Shown piece after piece: positions 9,479 to 16,564 of a stretch of DNA of 30,276 bases (the stretch's first letter is position 1; each line of letters opens with the position of its first letter). Location of the stretch: contig SFEV01000031.1 in assembly GCA_004557975.1 (NCBI GenBank), positions 1-30,276 of the forward strand, given 5' to 3'. A model generated the notes under the pieces. The model ran no database searches. It was not told the origin of the DNA and saw nothing but the letters and a program-made list of their open reading frames with translations. This DNA is from Lachnospiraceae bacterium (GTDB lineage Bacteria; Bacillota; Clostridia; Lachnospirales; Lachnospiraceae). A program made the position numbers and the translations under genes.

Positions 9479-10175
9479 TGACTGCTCCCTGATCTTTCAC
9501 TTGATCTTCTCCTGCCCCTCGGTCTTCCGATTCTGCTTCATTCAGAGTACTGTCTGTGTCTCCGGTCTGGCGAAGCAGTTCTTCATAGATCTGTTCTGAA
9601 GTATGATCTCTGGTTTCTACGCCATCCTGAATCGCTTTCGCGGTAATCCCAATCGTAAACTTCTCTTCCGGATCAACACTTCCTTCCAGATAATTTGCGA
9701 CAGATACCGTTGTGAACAGCGGTTCTGTTTTTTCTCCCGGATTCAGTATTCGCCGGTATGCAAAGACCTGATTTGCAGTTCCTCCCTTTACTTCCTCATG
9801 AATCAGTTCCCAGTATTTTTCCTCCGCCGTATAAGTAAATAATCTGCATATTTTCGGTTCCATCTTTTTCCCGTCATCCGAAACCAGAGCAAGATCCTTC
9901 ACAGGTACACGAATCTCGAGGAAAACTCTTGCCGGATTTTCTCCTGTGTTTACGATCAGAGGATCCTTCGCCGTCTGTTCCCGCGGATGTAGCTCCTGTG
10001 CTTTTTCCGGATCCCAGGACGGTTCCTCAAGCCGGATATCTACAGATCCGACTGTGATGACATTGACTGCCGTTCCCGGGTCAGAGCTGAGATATGCGGC
10101 AGTAAATCCCACAGACAGGCCGCACAGCATAAGAAGTGCCACCGCCGGGATCAGTACCGTACCAAGTTTTTTCAT
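9441..10175 (-). CDS. TasA/camelysin-like SipW-type exported protein (fifth paralog)
   Basis: 244 residues. The N-terminus MKKLGTVLIPAVALLMLCGL followed by AAYLSSDPGTAVNVITVG is a SipW-class signal, with the short A-Y-L motif at the cleavage region and the N-h-h-T-x-G strand after it. The mature part has the motifs shared by all five paralogs of the operon: KDPLIVNTG (first strand), GEKTEPLFTTV (about two-thirds along) and an AKAIQ end strand, plus EPSWDP near the start. The C-terminal 40 residues are acidic and low in complexity, and its last 38 bases overlap the adhesin gene. AGGAGG lies 8-10 bases before ATG. An 87-base K-rich-coding gap separates it from sipW. It is inferred to be exported and SipW-cleaved, as an extracellular matrix or fibre component. 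Confidence 0.82.
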   Translation of the reverse strand: MKKLGTVLIPAVALLMLCGLSVGFTAAYLSSDPGTAVNVITVGSVDIRLEEPSWDPEKAQELHPREQTAKDPLIVNTGENPARVFLEIRVPVKDLALVSDDGKKMEPKICRLFTYTAEEKYWELIHEEVKGGTANQVFAYRRILNPGEKTEPLFTTVSVANYLEGSVDPEEKFTIGITAKAIQDGVETRDHTSEQIYEELLRQTGDTDSTLNEAESEDRGAGEDQVKDQGAVIGEQGETEFEKQ

Positions 10176-10262
10176 CTGATTTTCTGCCTCCTTTTTGTTA
10201 GATTTTCTGCCATACTTTTATCTTTCTGCTATCTTTCTGCTTTTTGCCGGACTTCTTCTCCT

Positions 10263-10841
10263 TTATCCTTTGCTGTATTTTTTCTTTTTTCCTGCCATGC
10301 CGGATTTTTTCTTTTTCCCTGCCATGCCGGATTTCACAGTTGCCCGCTCTCGAAGGAATCCATCCGTCAGAAGCACAGCCAACAGCAGGCTCAGCTCTCC
10401 AAGCTTTACATACCTGCTGTTCTGCGCCATCAGAAAATACCCTGCAAACGGAATACAGAAACGCACTGTTCCGAGAATCTGTCTGTAAGATACAGTCCCT
10501 GCATCCGGTTTGGAGTTCGCATCTCCCTTCGTTCTGAAGCACACCTCTGAGCCTCCATATTTCATACGCTCCGTCACGCGGTGTGTCACCACCGCATCAG
10601 AATCCTTCAGGCGGTATGTAATAATATCTCCTTCACAGATTTTTTCAGAGGCCTCATGTCTTACATAGATGCAGCCTCCCACCGGAAGCTCCGGAACCAT
10701 ACTGCCGGATGTTACTGCATATCTGCGGTATCCAAAGGCAGACGGCACTGCAAGCAGCAGCAATATGGTGATATATACAAAGCCTGCCATCTTTACCGGG
10801 AAAACAAGCACACCTGTACTTTTTCTTCCGTCTGTCATCAT
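10263..10841 (-). CDS. sipW: SipW-type (ER-like) signal peptidase I
   Basis: Membrane serine protease that removes signal peptides; the SipW class processes TasA-type matrix proteins. The 192-residue product starts at the ATG at 10841, which overlaps the previous stop as ATGA with GGAG just upstream; a second ATG follows at 10838. It has an N-terminal membrane segment (about 18-36), the catalytic serine in SGSMVPELPVG (about 45-55) and the partner histidine in VVTHRVTE. His in place of Lys marks the archaeal/eukaryotic-like type. A second hydrophobic stretch lies near 135-160. The tail is odd: a tandem SGMAGKKKK repeat ending in a lysine-rich stop. Its position inside the TasA-like cluster supports a dedicated processing role. 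Confidence 0.92.
   Translation of the reverse strand: MMTDGRKSTGVLVFPVKMAGFVYITILLLLAVPSAFGYRRYAVTSGSMVPELPVGGCIYVRHEASEKICEGDIITYRLKDSDAVVTHRVTERMKYGGSEVCFRTKGDANSKPDAGTVSYRQILGTVRFCIPFAGYFLMAQNSRYVKLGELSLLLAVLLTDGFLRERATVKSGMAGKKKKSGMAGKKKKYSKG
10281..10334 (-). repeat. 27-bp tandem repeat encoding SGMAGKKKK in the SipW tail
   Basis: CCTGCCATGCCGGATTT (plus-strand reading) occurs at 10291-10307 and 10318-10334, 27 bases apart and flanked by near-identical T-rich runs. It encodes two copies of nine residues. The adjacent minus-strand A6-G-A6 tract is prone to slippage. Beyond the stop, a shifted frame keeps coding Lys-rich residues (KKSGKKQK) for about 60 bases, which suggests the tail once continued or can change length. 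Confidence 0.85.
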
Positions 10842-12019
10842 GCGCTCCGTCTTTTCGCCCTGCATGCGAAGCAGAAAAGCAGTATACTGAACACAAAAGA
10901 GGCAACTGCTGCCGAAAAATCCGTCGTGTCTCCCGTCTTCGGAATCGACGCACTGACTGTGCCAGTACTTTCCTGTCCCTCTGCAGAGAATATCCATTTA
11001 ACTTTTCCGGTGAGCGCCTGCAGCTCATTATCCATTTCATGGCTTAAAGAAATTGTGACTGTCAGAGAGTTTTTTCCATTTTTTTCGATTTTCCCAAGGC
11101 TGATGTCACGGCTCATATTCTGACCTTTTCCAGAGAGATTCCCGTCGGCAGGTCCGTGATACAATACATTTTTTCCCTGTTTTACCGTAATCACCGCATA
11201 CTCAGAAAGCATCTGTTCCACCAGCTTTCTCTGCTGACTGCTCATCTGTTCCTGTGATACAGGCTCTGCCCGCAGGAAAAACTCAGTCTCCCCATCTGAT
11301 GCATTCCGAATCATAATTTTCTGTGTTCTGGCGCATCCTGGCAGAAGATTCTTGAAGTTTGCAAAAAGATCCCCGCTCTTCGGATCAAACGTAAAGCCCT
11401 GCTGTCTTCCTCCAAAAACAACAAACGTGTTTTCCTGCTCTGTTTCCGGTGTATACTGTATTCCCAGCAATGTCTTATCAATTCCCCACAGTCCCACGGC
11501 ATCGCCCTCTGCCTGAATACTTTCCATCGTCACAATGATCTCCGCTTCTTTTCCTTTACAGGCATTACCTGCTTTTTCCGATACTGTATAATGGTCAAAC
11601 AGAGGTTCTTTTGTAGTCTTACCGGCAGTAAGGACTTCCGTGTAATACCAGAAGCCATCGTGATATTTCCAGTAATTCCCGTTGCAGGTAATCTGTATCA
11701 GTTCCGGATCAAGGGACGGGTCTTCCTTCAGAGTTCCATCCGCCTGCCGTGTTCCAAATACCTTTTTTATTTTTACCCTGATCAGCACATCAACTGTTCC
11801 GCTGTTTTTCACATGAACCTTCTTATCTGCAGAGGTTCCAGGACTGACGTGCTCCGGAATCTCATATTCTTCGACAATTTCCGTCCTGTACGAAGACATG
11901 GTCAGAACATTTACTGCCGTGCCGGATACCTCCCAGTAAGCAAGCACTGAACCGGCCAGAGCAGACGCAACAGCCAGAGCAATCATTCCGGCACGAAACA
12001 GCTTCCAAAATTTCTTCAT
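10838..12019 (-). CDS. TasA-like protein with a C-terminal sortase signal (fourth paralog)
   Basis: 393 residues and the largest of the five. The signal region ends LAYWEVSGTAVNVLTMS, the SipW-class pattern. The first domain (about 30-175) has the shared strand VHVKNSGTVDVLIRV, the GKTTKEPLFDHY motif and the VTMESIQ strand. A second domain (about 185-350) repeats the fold's theme (NLLPGCARTQKIMIRNAS). The C-terminus carries IPKTG (359-363), a hydrophobic segment and a basic end RAKRRSA, a complete cell-wall sorting signal of the LPXTG type with Ile for Leu. This makes it the likely wall-anchored subunit; no sortase gene is in the window. The stop overlaps the sipW start. Confidence 0.85.
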   Translation of the reverse strand: MKKFWKLFRAGMIALAVASALAGSVLAYWEVSGTAVNVLTMSSYRTEIVEEYEIPEHVSPGTSADKKVHVKNSGTVDVLIRVKIKKVFGTRQADGTLKEDPSLDPELIQITCNGNYWKYHDGFWYYTEVLTAGKTTKEPLFDHYTVSEKAGNACKGKEAEIIVTMESIQAEGDAVGLWGIDKTLLGIQYTPETEQENTFVVFGGRQQGFTFDPKSGDLFANFKNLLPGCARTQKIMIRNASDGETEFFLRAEPVSQEQMSSQQRKLVEQMLSEYAVITVKQGKNVLYHGPADGNLSGKGQNMSRDISLGKIEKNGKNSLTVTISLSHEMDNELQALTGKVKWIFSAEGQESTGTVSASIPKTGDTTDFSAAVASFVFSILLFCFACRAKRRSA

Positions 12020-12044
12020 TCCGTAATATGCCCCCTGTCTTTAT

Positions 12045-12815
12045 TCAATTGTTTTCCCGTTGAAGTAATCCGGCGCCGGATGCTTCTTCATCCAGGGCAC
12101 AGAAAGCTGCTTCCTGGTCTGTAAAGCCGCTGCACTGGATACATTCTGCTTCAATATCCAGTCTGAAATCTCCCAGCGCAGAAAGGTGTGTCTGATTCCA
12201 GTCTGTCGGAATAACGATCGTTGTAAACAGTGTCGCCTCCTCTCCGATATCAAGAATCCCGTCCTTTTCCGTTCCCATATAGTTGTATACAGGCGATGAT
12301 GGAAGAGACCGTTTTTCATCCTTCACAAAAATCGGATTGATATGATGATATTTTTCCAGATCTTTCAGGCTGTATCCTGGACTGCGCCCCTCTATCAGAC
12401 CGGAAGCACTTCCCTTTTTGTCGTACGTCCCGGTGAATGTCCCGTCAAAGTATATCATCTGTGAGATCATTTCAAGAACACGCTCATCCTTCACAGCCTC
12501 ACCGCTGTGTGTTCTTATATTGATCCTGATTCTTGCATAACATGGCTCTGCACCATTTTTGTCAGATGTGATGTTCTTGATTGTCGGATTTTTGTATACC
12601 GTGTATCCCGGATACATATCAGAACCGTCTGAACTCCCGCCTTCCGGGTCAGGGTCCCACTCCGGCTCCGTAAGTCCCAGATCAAGATCCCCCATTGTAA
12701 ATACATTTACCTTTGTCTCCGTATCCGTAAAATAAGCCATTGTACCTTTGATGACGCCTGTCACAGAAACCATCGACAGAAGCAGCAAAGCGGCTCTTCT
12801 TCCAGATTTTTTCAT
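12045..12815 (-). CDS. TasA/camelysin-like SipW-type exported protein (third paralog)
   Basis: 256 residues. This is the clearest member: the signal runs MKKSGRRAALLLLSMVSVTG and ends in MAYFTDTETKVNVFTMGDLD, the classic AYFTD-type SipW-dependent signal. Then come LTEPEWDPDPEG, KNPTIKNI with an ARIRINI strand, GEEATLFTTI and the closing IEAECIQ strand. A GAGGTGA ribosome site precedes the ATG; only 4 bases separate it from the upstream gene's stop. Known relatives are TasA of Bacillus biofilm fibres, CalY/camelysin, and the alternate-signal exported protein families found next to sipW. Function in fibre assembly is inferred from family and neighbours. Confidence 0.87.
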   Translation of the reverse strand: MKKSGRRAALLLLSMVSVTGVIKGTMAYFTDTETKVNVFTMGDLDLGLTEPEWDPDPEGGSSDGSDMYPGYTVYKNPTIKNITSDKNGAEPCYARIRINIRTHSGEAVKDERVLEMISQMIYFDGTFTGTYDKKGSASGLIEGRSPGYSLKDLEKYHHINPIFVKDEKRSLPSSPVYNYMGTEKDGILDIGEEATLFTTIVIPTDWNQTHLSALGDFRLDIEAECIQCSGFTDQEAAFCALDEEASGAGLLQRENN

Positions 12816-12819
12816 TCTG

Positions 12820-13572
12820 TCACCTCACATTTTCTGTTGTTAATCCCCGTATATCCTTCTTTTCTTCCTTTGCATTCTCCGCATCATTGCTGCCGTCCAG
12901 ATCGAACGTAAACAGTCCGGATTCGTATGCAGATTTTCCGGAATCCAGCCCGAACTGTACCTCTCCCTGCATATGCTGTAGCACGTGTCCGCTGATCCTG
13001 ATGTCAAATCCTCCTATCTTCTGGATATGTGAAAACTGCTCATTATCAACAGACGGATCTACTGTAAGCCGGGTAAACAGCGGTATCGTCGTATCTCCCC
13101 GGGCAGGAAGATTTCTCTTCAGAATGTGGCTGTAATAAAAATGCTGTACCGGTTCTGTCCCGTCTTCTCCATCAAAGCGCACCCAGTCGCCCTCCGAATC
13201 TGAATTGTAATCAATCTGAAAAACCTCCGAAACGTATTCCATATCCTGCTTTTCCAGAACCATGCCCCGCTTTCTGACTTCAGGGCATGTGTCGGTATAG
13301 ATAAATTCCAGACGCAGTGCCACCAGCTCATCGAGATCCGCTTCAGAGATATTCGTCACCTGCGGATCTTTCGGAATAACGGTATTCGGCACAATAAGCA
13401 GTCCGCGCTGCGGATTCCATTCCGGCTCTGTGAGAATCGCCGCAAGACCGTTTTCTCCGACAAAGGTGAACTCATTGACGGCACGCGCACTATCATTCAT
13501 ATATGACAGCGATGAAGCACAGCTGCATGCCAGCAGTACTGCTGCGGCAGATATGACATGTCTTTTTTTCAT
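12820..13572 (-). CDS. TasA-like SipW-type exported protein (second paralog)
   Basis: 250 residues from the ATG at 13572, which overlaps the upstream stop as ATGA and begins MKKRHVISAAAVLLACSCAS. The signal ends in SYMNDSARAVNEFTFVG, a diverged version of the SipW pattern with Ser for Ala. LTEPEWNPQRG, IPKDPQVTNIS, GDTTIPLFTRL and a final strand ending in VLQ align with its paralogs. Two cysteines near the end of the hydrophobic stretch might allow lipidation, but no good lipobox is present. The C-terminal 40 residues are acidic and then lysine-rich. Confidence 0.8.
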   Translation of the reverse strand: MKKRHVISAAAVLLACSCASSLSYMNDSARAVNEFTFVGENGLAAILTEPEWNPQRGLLIVPNTVIPKDPQVTNISEADLDELVALRLEFIYTDTCPEVRKRGMVLEKQDMEYVSEVFQIDYNSDSEGDWVRFDGEDGTEPVQHFYYSHILKRNLPARGDTTIPLFTRLTVDPSVDNEQFSHIQKIGGFDIRISGHVLQHMQGEVQFGLDSGKSAYESGLFTFDLDGSNDAENAKEEKKDIRGLTTENVR

Positions 13573-14105
13573 CGCTTCACTCCTCTCTGCTTTTCCAGAC
13601 CAGGTGCTGCCATGCTCCATGCCTCCTCCATTGTACTGTCAAAGCACTGTACAGATTCAGCGTAGACAAGCACATCGAAGGGTACCAGATCTTCCGCAGC
13701 AATCTCTTCTTTAATTGAAATTGTCTCAAACATTGGTACTGTCCTTTCTCCCGGAGACAGTGAAGTGTCATAATAATAGTATCCATCTTCATTTTTCTGC
13801 CACCTGCTGCTGATATCGAGAGGCATACAGAATGATTCCGCTTCAGAATTGCTGAACCGGACGGAAGCTCTCACATAAACCGGAATAGTGGAATCGTTGA
13901 CGATACAGGGACTTTTGGTAATGACAGTACCAGGCCCGGGATCATCGGGAGGCTCAAATTTCTCTTCAATATGTATTTCATTTTCCGTCACACTGAGATC
14001 ATTCCCTGCGAAATCCCATCCCGTCAGATATGCGTATGTTACGGAAACAGAACCTCCCAAAACAAGGCAGGCAAAAAAAACGAATAATAACAGTTTATTC
14101 CTCAT
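13569..14105 (-). CDS. Small TasA-like exported protein, first gene of the operon
   Basis: 178 residues, the shortest paralog and the first gene after the leader. Signal peptide MRNKLLLFVFFACLVLGGSV, then VTYAYLTGWDFAGNDLSVTE in the SipW-class position. The mature part lacks the EP-x-W motif but keeps KSPCIVNDSTIPVYVRASV, GERTVPMFETI and VYAESVQ. AAAGGA lies six bases before the ATG. The upstream region is a structured leader (14106-14472), so expression of the whole operon is probably controlled just ahead of this gene. Confidence 0.82.
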   Translation of the reverse strand: MRNKLLLFVFFACLVLGGSVSVTYAYLTGWDFAGNDLSVTENEIHIEEKFEPPDDPGPGTVITKSPCIVNDSTIPVYVRASVRFSNSEAESFCMPLDISSRWQKNEDGYYYYDTSLSPGERTVPMFETISIKEEIAAEDLVPFDVLVYAESVQCFDSTMEEAWSMAAPGLEKQRGVKR

Positions 14106-14472
14106 CTGTTTTCCTTTCTGTCTATGATTGTATCTGTTCAGTATTTGCTCACATCTGATTCATGTCCTTACGGCCTCATCAGCAAGTGATTCGGCCTGTC
14201 CTGAACAGTTACCTCTGATTTTCTGATTGTATATCCTGTCCTCTAAAAGGTCAGGAAACTGCTTCGGCCAAAAGCATCACCTCACTTTTTCAGAACCATC
14301 TTTTGTCCTGTCTGCACCCCGCATACTGTGTTCGCCGCACTGCTGCGGCACTGTCCTGGAAATAAAGATACTGCACATGAATTACTTACACGGATCTCTC
14401 CGCCTGAAAGGAACGAAATGTGTAACCACACTTCAAGGATTGAAACGCCGAATGGCGCTCAAAAGATTTATT
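14106..14472 (-). ncRNA. Long structured 5' leader of the TasA-like operon
   Basis: This gap of nearly 500 bases holds no gene. From the promoter at 14479-14507 the transcript would carry about 370 nt before the first start codon. On the minus strand I see these hairpins: CGCC/GGCG (14446-14457), TGTG/CACA (14419-14430), CGGA-GAGA-TCCG with a GNRA loop (14391-14402), GCCGCA/TGCGGC (14334-14349), TGCTT/AAGCA (14260-14276) and CCTG/CAGG with an inner CC/GG (14235-14255). The last is a compound element (14134-14208) closed by CTGTTCAG/CTGAACAG. Inside it GGCC/GGCC and ATCA/TGAT (14172-14196) flank facing GA/GA mismatches, typical of tandem sheared G-A pairs. I do not recognise a known riboswitch class. 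A regulatory RNA is inferred. Confidence 0.5.
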
Positions 14473-14478
14473 ACTGGA

Positions 14479-14507
14479 ATTATATCATATATCACATGAA
14501 ATGTCAC
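14479..14507 (-). promoter_or_regulatory. Promoter of the TasA-like surface operon
   Basis: On the minus strand GTGACA (14507-14502) and TATAAT (14484-14479) are separated by 17 bp, and TGA before the -10 makes it extended. The DNA upstream (14510-14580) is A/T-rich with A-runs, like an UP element. It lies just after the histidine-operon terminator. Confidence 0.75.
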
Positions 14508-14582
14508 GCACTTTTTTCATATCTTTTATGATCTTTTACAAATTTTAGTTGATAATGGATCTTCATTTAATAATGATAAAAG

Positions 14583-14618
14583 GAAAAGAGCCTGCAGGCA
14601 TCAACGCCTTGCAAGCTC
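14583..14618 (-). terminator. Rho-independent terminator of the histidine operon
   Basis: Minus-strand hairpin of GAGCTTGCAAGGC (14618-14606) with GCCTGCAGGCTC (14599-14588), including one wobble pair and one bulge, loop of 6, followed by TTTTCC. The left arm is made by the last codons of hisIE and the stop codon lies in the loop. Confidence 0.75.
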
Positions 14619-15902
14619 CTTTGTGATATCGGTCCATGTCACGCCCCGTTCTGCCATCAGAACCATGACGTGATACAGAAAATCTGAAATTTCATATTTG
14701 ATCTCTTCAGGGTCAGGATTCTTGGCGGCAATGACAATCTCTGTCGCCTCCTCACCCACCTTTTTCAGTATCTTGTCAATTCCCTTATCAAACAGATAAT
14801 TTGTATAGGAACCTTCCTTCGGATGCACTTTCCGGTCCTCAATCACCGCAAATACATCTTCAAAGACCTTAAGGGGATTTGTCTCATCATACTCTTTTTT
14901 CAGAATTGTACGGTAAAAACAGCTCCTGTTGCCTGTATGGCACGCAGCTCCCACCTGCAGCACCTTTGCCAGAAGCGTGTCATTGTCGCAGTCAATACAC
15001 AGTTCTTTTACGTACTGGAAATGTCCGGAGGTCAGCCCCTTGATCCAGAGTTCCTGACGGCTGCGGCTCCAGTACGTCATTCGTCCCGAACGAACCGTCA
15101 TATCAAAAGCTTCCTGATTCATATAAGCAACCATCAGCACTTCCTGCGTTTTGTAGTCCTGCACCACCACCGGCAGCAGACCGTCACCGTTCTTTTTCAG
15201 TTCTTCCCAGGAAAGCTCGGATTCGTACGTATTCACATCTATTCCGAGGGCATGCAGCTCATGCTTGCGCTCCATCAGATCACAGCCCGGACTCATAAAT
15301 TCCCTGCACGCAGCCCCTGTGATCCGCTCGCTCCCAAGCAGCGATTCCACTGTCAGCCGGGAACCATCTTCCGGAAACACGACACACTCCGGAAGAGTAC
15401 ATGATTCCATTTCTCCCGCATGCTCCATGTACATTCCGGCAGCATGATCCTCCAGAATCACCAGGCCTCCAAGCTTCTCCGTATGGTTCACAGCCTCCTG
15501 AAGCTCCTGGATGCTGCGCACACAGGCAAGAATCTTCTCTTTCCCGAATCGGTCCGAGACTTCCCGGGTCAGCGCAATATTTGCCTCCTTCGAATAATTC
15601 AGGAACACCTTCCGGCATCCTGCGTAAATCAGCTTTTTGACATCCTCCATACGGCGGATATTCCCTCCGCCATACACAGGAATATCAACCGCTGATGCAA
15701 TCTCCTTAATCGTTCCGATGGATGCATCGTGCTGTGCATCTCCCTGTGACAGATCGAACAGCAAAATACTGTCAGCTCCATGATTGCTGTAGTGCTGTGC
15801 AAGCTTTACCGCGTCACCGCAGTCATACACAGTCCCGTCAGCCAGACCGCAAAGAGCAGCTCTTTCCTTCAGAAATATGGGTACAATCAATTCCTTTTTC
15901 AT
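14601..15902 (-). CDS. hisIE: HisI-HisE fusion with an N-terminal HisA/HisF-like domain
   Basis: 433 residues. The HisI part (about 225-333) is phosphoribosyl-AMP cyclohydrolase, with metal ligands in CIDCDNDT (302-309) and CHTGNRSC (321-328). The HisE part (about 345-433) is phosphoribosyl-ATP pyrophosphatase, with KVGEEATE and the YEISDFLYH helix. Together they do steps 2 and 3 of histidine synthesis. The first 205 residues resemble a HisA/HisF TIM barrel: HGADSILLFDL, IPVYGGGNIR and AGCRKVFLN are recognisable. However, the positions matching the two catalytic aspartates of HisF are Phe (in LIVPIFLK) and Arg (in ILACVRS), and the barrel is shortened. It looks catalytically dead. An AGAGGT site precedes ATG; it follows hisB by 20 bases. 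Confidence 0.92.
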   Translation of the reverse strand: MKKELIVPIFLKERAALCGLADGTVYDCGDAVKLAQHYSNHGADSILLFDLSQGDAQHDASIGTIKEIASAVDIPVYGGGNIRRMEDVKKLIYAGCRKVFLNYSKEANIALTREVSDRFGKEKILACVRSIQELQEAVNHTEKLGGLVILEDHAAGMYMEHAGEMESCTLPECVVFPEDGSRLTVESLLGSERITGAACREFMSPGCDLMERKHELHALGIDVNTYESELSWEELKKNGDGLLPVVVQDYKTQEVLMVAYMNQEAFDMTVRSGRMTYWSRSRQELWIKGLTSGHFQYVKELCIDCDNDTLLAKVLQVGAACHTGNRSCFYRTILKKEYDETNPLKVFEDVFAVIEDRKVHPKEGSYTNYLFDKGIDKILKKVGEEATEIVIAAKNPDPEEIKYEISDFLYHVMVLMAERGVTWTDITKELARR

Positions 15903-15922
15903 ATTCTCGACCTCTCTTAGCC

Positions 15923-16510
15923 CTACAGTGCACCTTTCGTGGAAAGGACACCGGTAATCCGCTCATCGAAGCTGACTGCCTCATCCAGAGCCTTCGCAAA
16001 TGCTTTGAACATACCTTCTGCCATATGGTGGCCGTTGCCGCCGGTCAGCATTTTAAAATGCAGATTCATGGCTGCCGAATAGGAAACAGCATAAAAGAAT
16101 TCTCTCACCATCTCCGTATCCATCGCTCCGATCCGCTCCACAGGAAATACCACGTCTGAACTGTAGTAAGGCCTGCCGGACAGATCAAGAGCACACAGTA
16201 CAAGCACCTCATCCATGGGGAGAACTCTGCTGCCGTAACGCCTGATGCCCGCTTTGTCCCCCGCTGCTTCCCGTATGGCACTGCCCAGCACAATTCCCGT
16301 ATCCTCAATCGTATGATGGCAGTCCACATGCAGGTCTCCGGTCACCCGAACCTCCAGGTCAAACAGCCCATGCCGTGCAAATCCCTCCAGCATATGATCA
16401 AAAAAACCGACACCGGTGTTTATATCAGATATTCCCTTTCCGTCAAGATTCAGCTTCAGTCTGATCTGTGTCTCTTTCGTGTTGCGCACAATCTCTGCCG
16501 TTCTGTCCAT
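15923..16510 (-). CDS. hisB: Imidazoleglycerol-phosphate dehydratase
   Basis: Monofunctional HisB, 195 residues, which dehydrates imidazole glycerol phosphate in step 6 (seventh reaction) of histidine synthesis. The Mn-binding motifs are all present: DHMLEGFARHG, HVDCHHTIEDTGI and GNGHHMAEGMFKA. The start at 16510 is chosen for GGAGG five bases upstream and normal family length; ATGs at 16522 and 16561 would add residues not seen in the family. There is no phosphatase domain like that of enterobacterial HisB. It starts 54 bases after hisD. Confidence 0.96.
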   Translation of the reverse strand: MDRTAEIVRNTKETQIRLKLNLDGKGISDINTGVGFFDHMLEGFARHGLFDLEVRVTGDLHVDCHHTIEDTGIVLGSAIREAAGDKAGIRRYGSRVLPMDEVLVLCALDLSGRPYYSSDVVFPVERIGAMDTEMVREFFYAVSYSAAMNLHFKMLTGGNGHHMAEGMFKAFAKALDEAVSFDERITGVLSTKGAL

Positions 16511-16564
16511 CGTATCCTCCATTCCGGCTGCCGGATTCCTCCTGCCGCAGCCATCTGTCATCTG

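Noticed and set aside
14155..14196. Hammerhead-ribozyme-like core (CTGATGA followed by a GGCC-GTAA-GGAC stem and GAA) in the leader
   Set aside because: Stem II has a mismatch, the sequence reads ATGAAT instead of GAAA, and stems I and III with a cleavage triplet could not be formed.
14419..14446. GGATTGAAAC beside a short hairpin, resembling the end of a CRISPR repeat
   Set aside because: Only one copy, no spacers and no cas genes nearby.
14106..14472. Cyclic-di-GMP-I riboswitch in the leader
   Set aside because: The conserved GGCAAACC, GACGCAAAGC and GGGTTACC-type elements are not seen.
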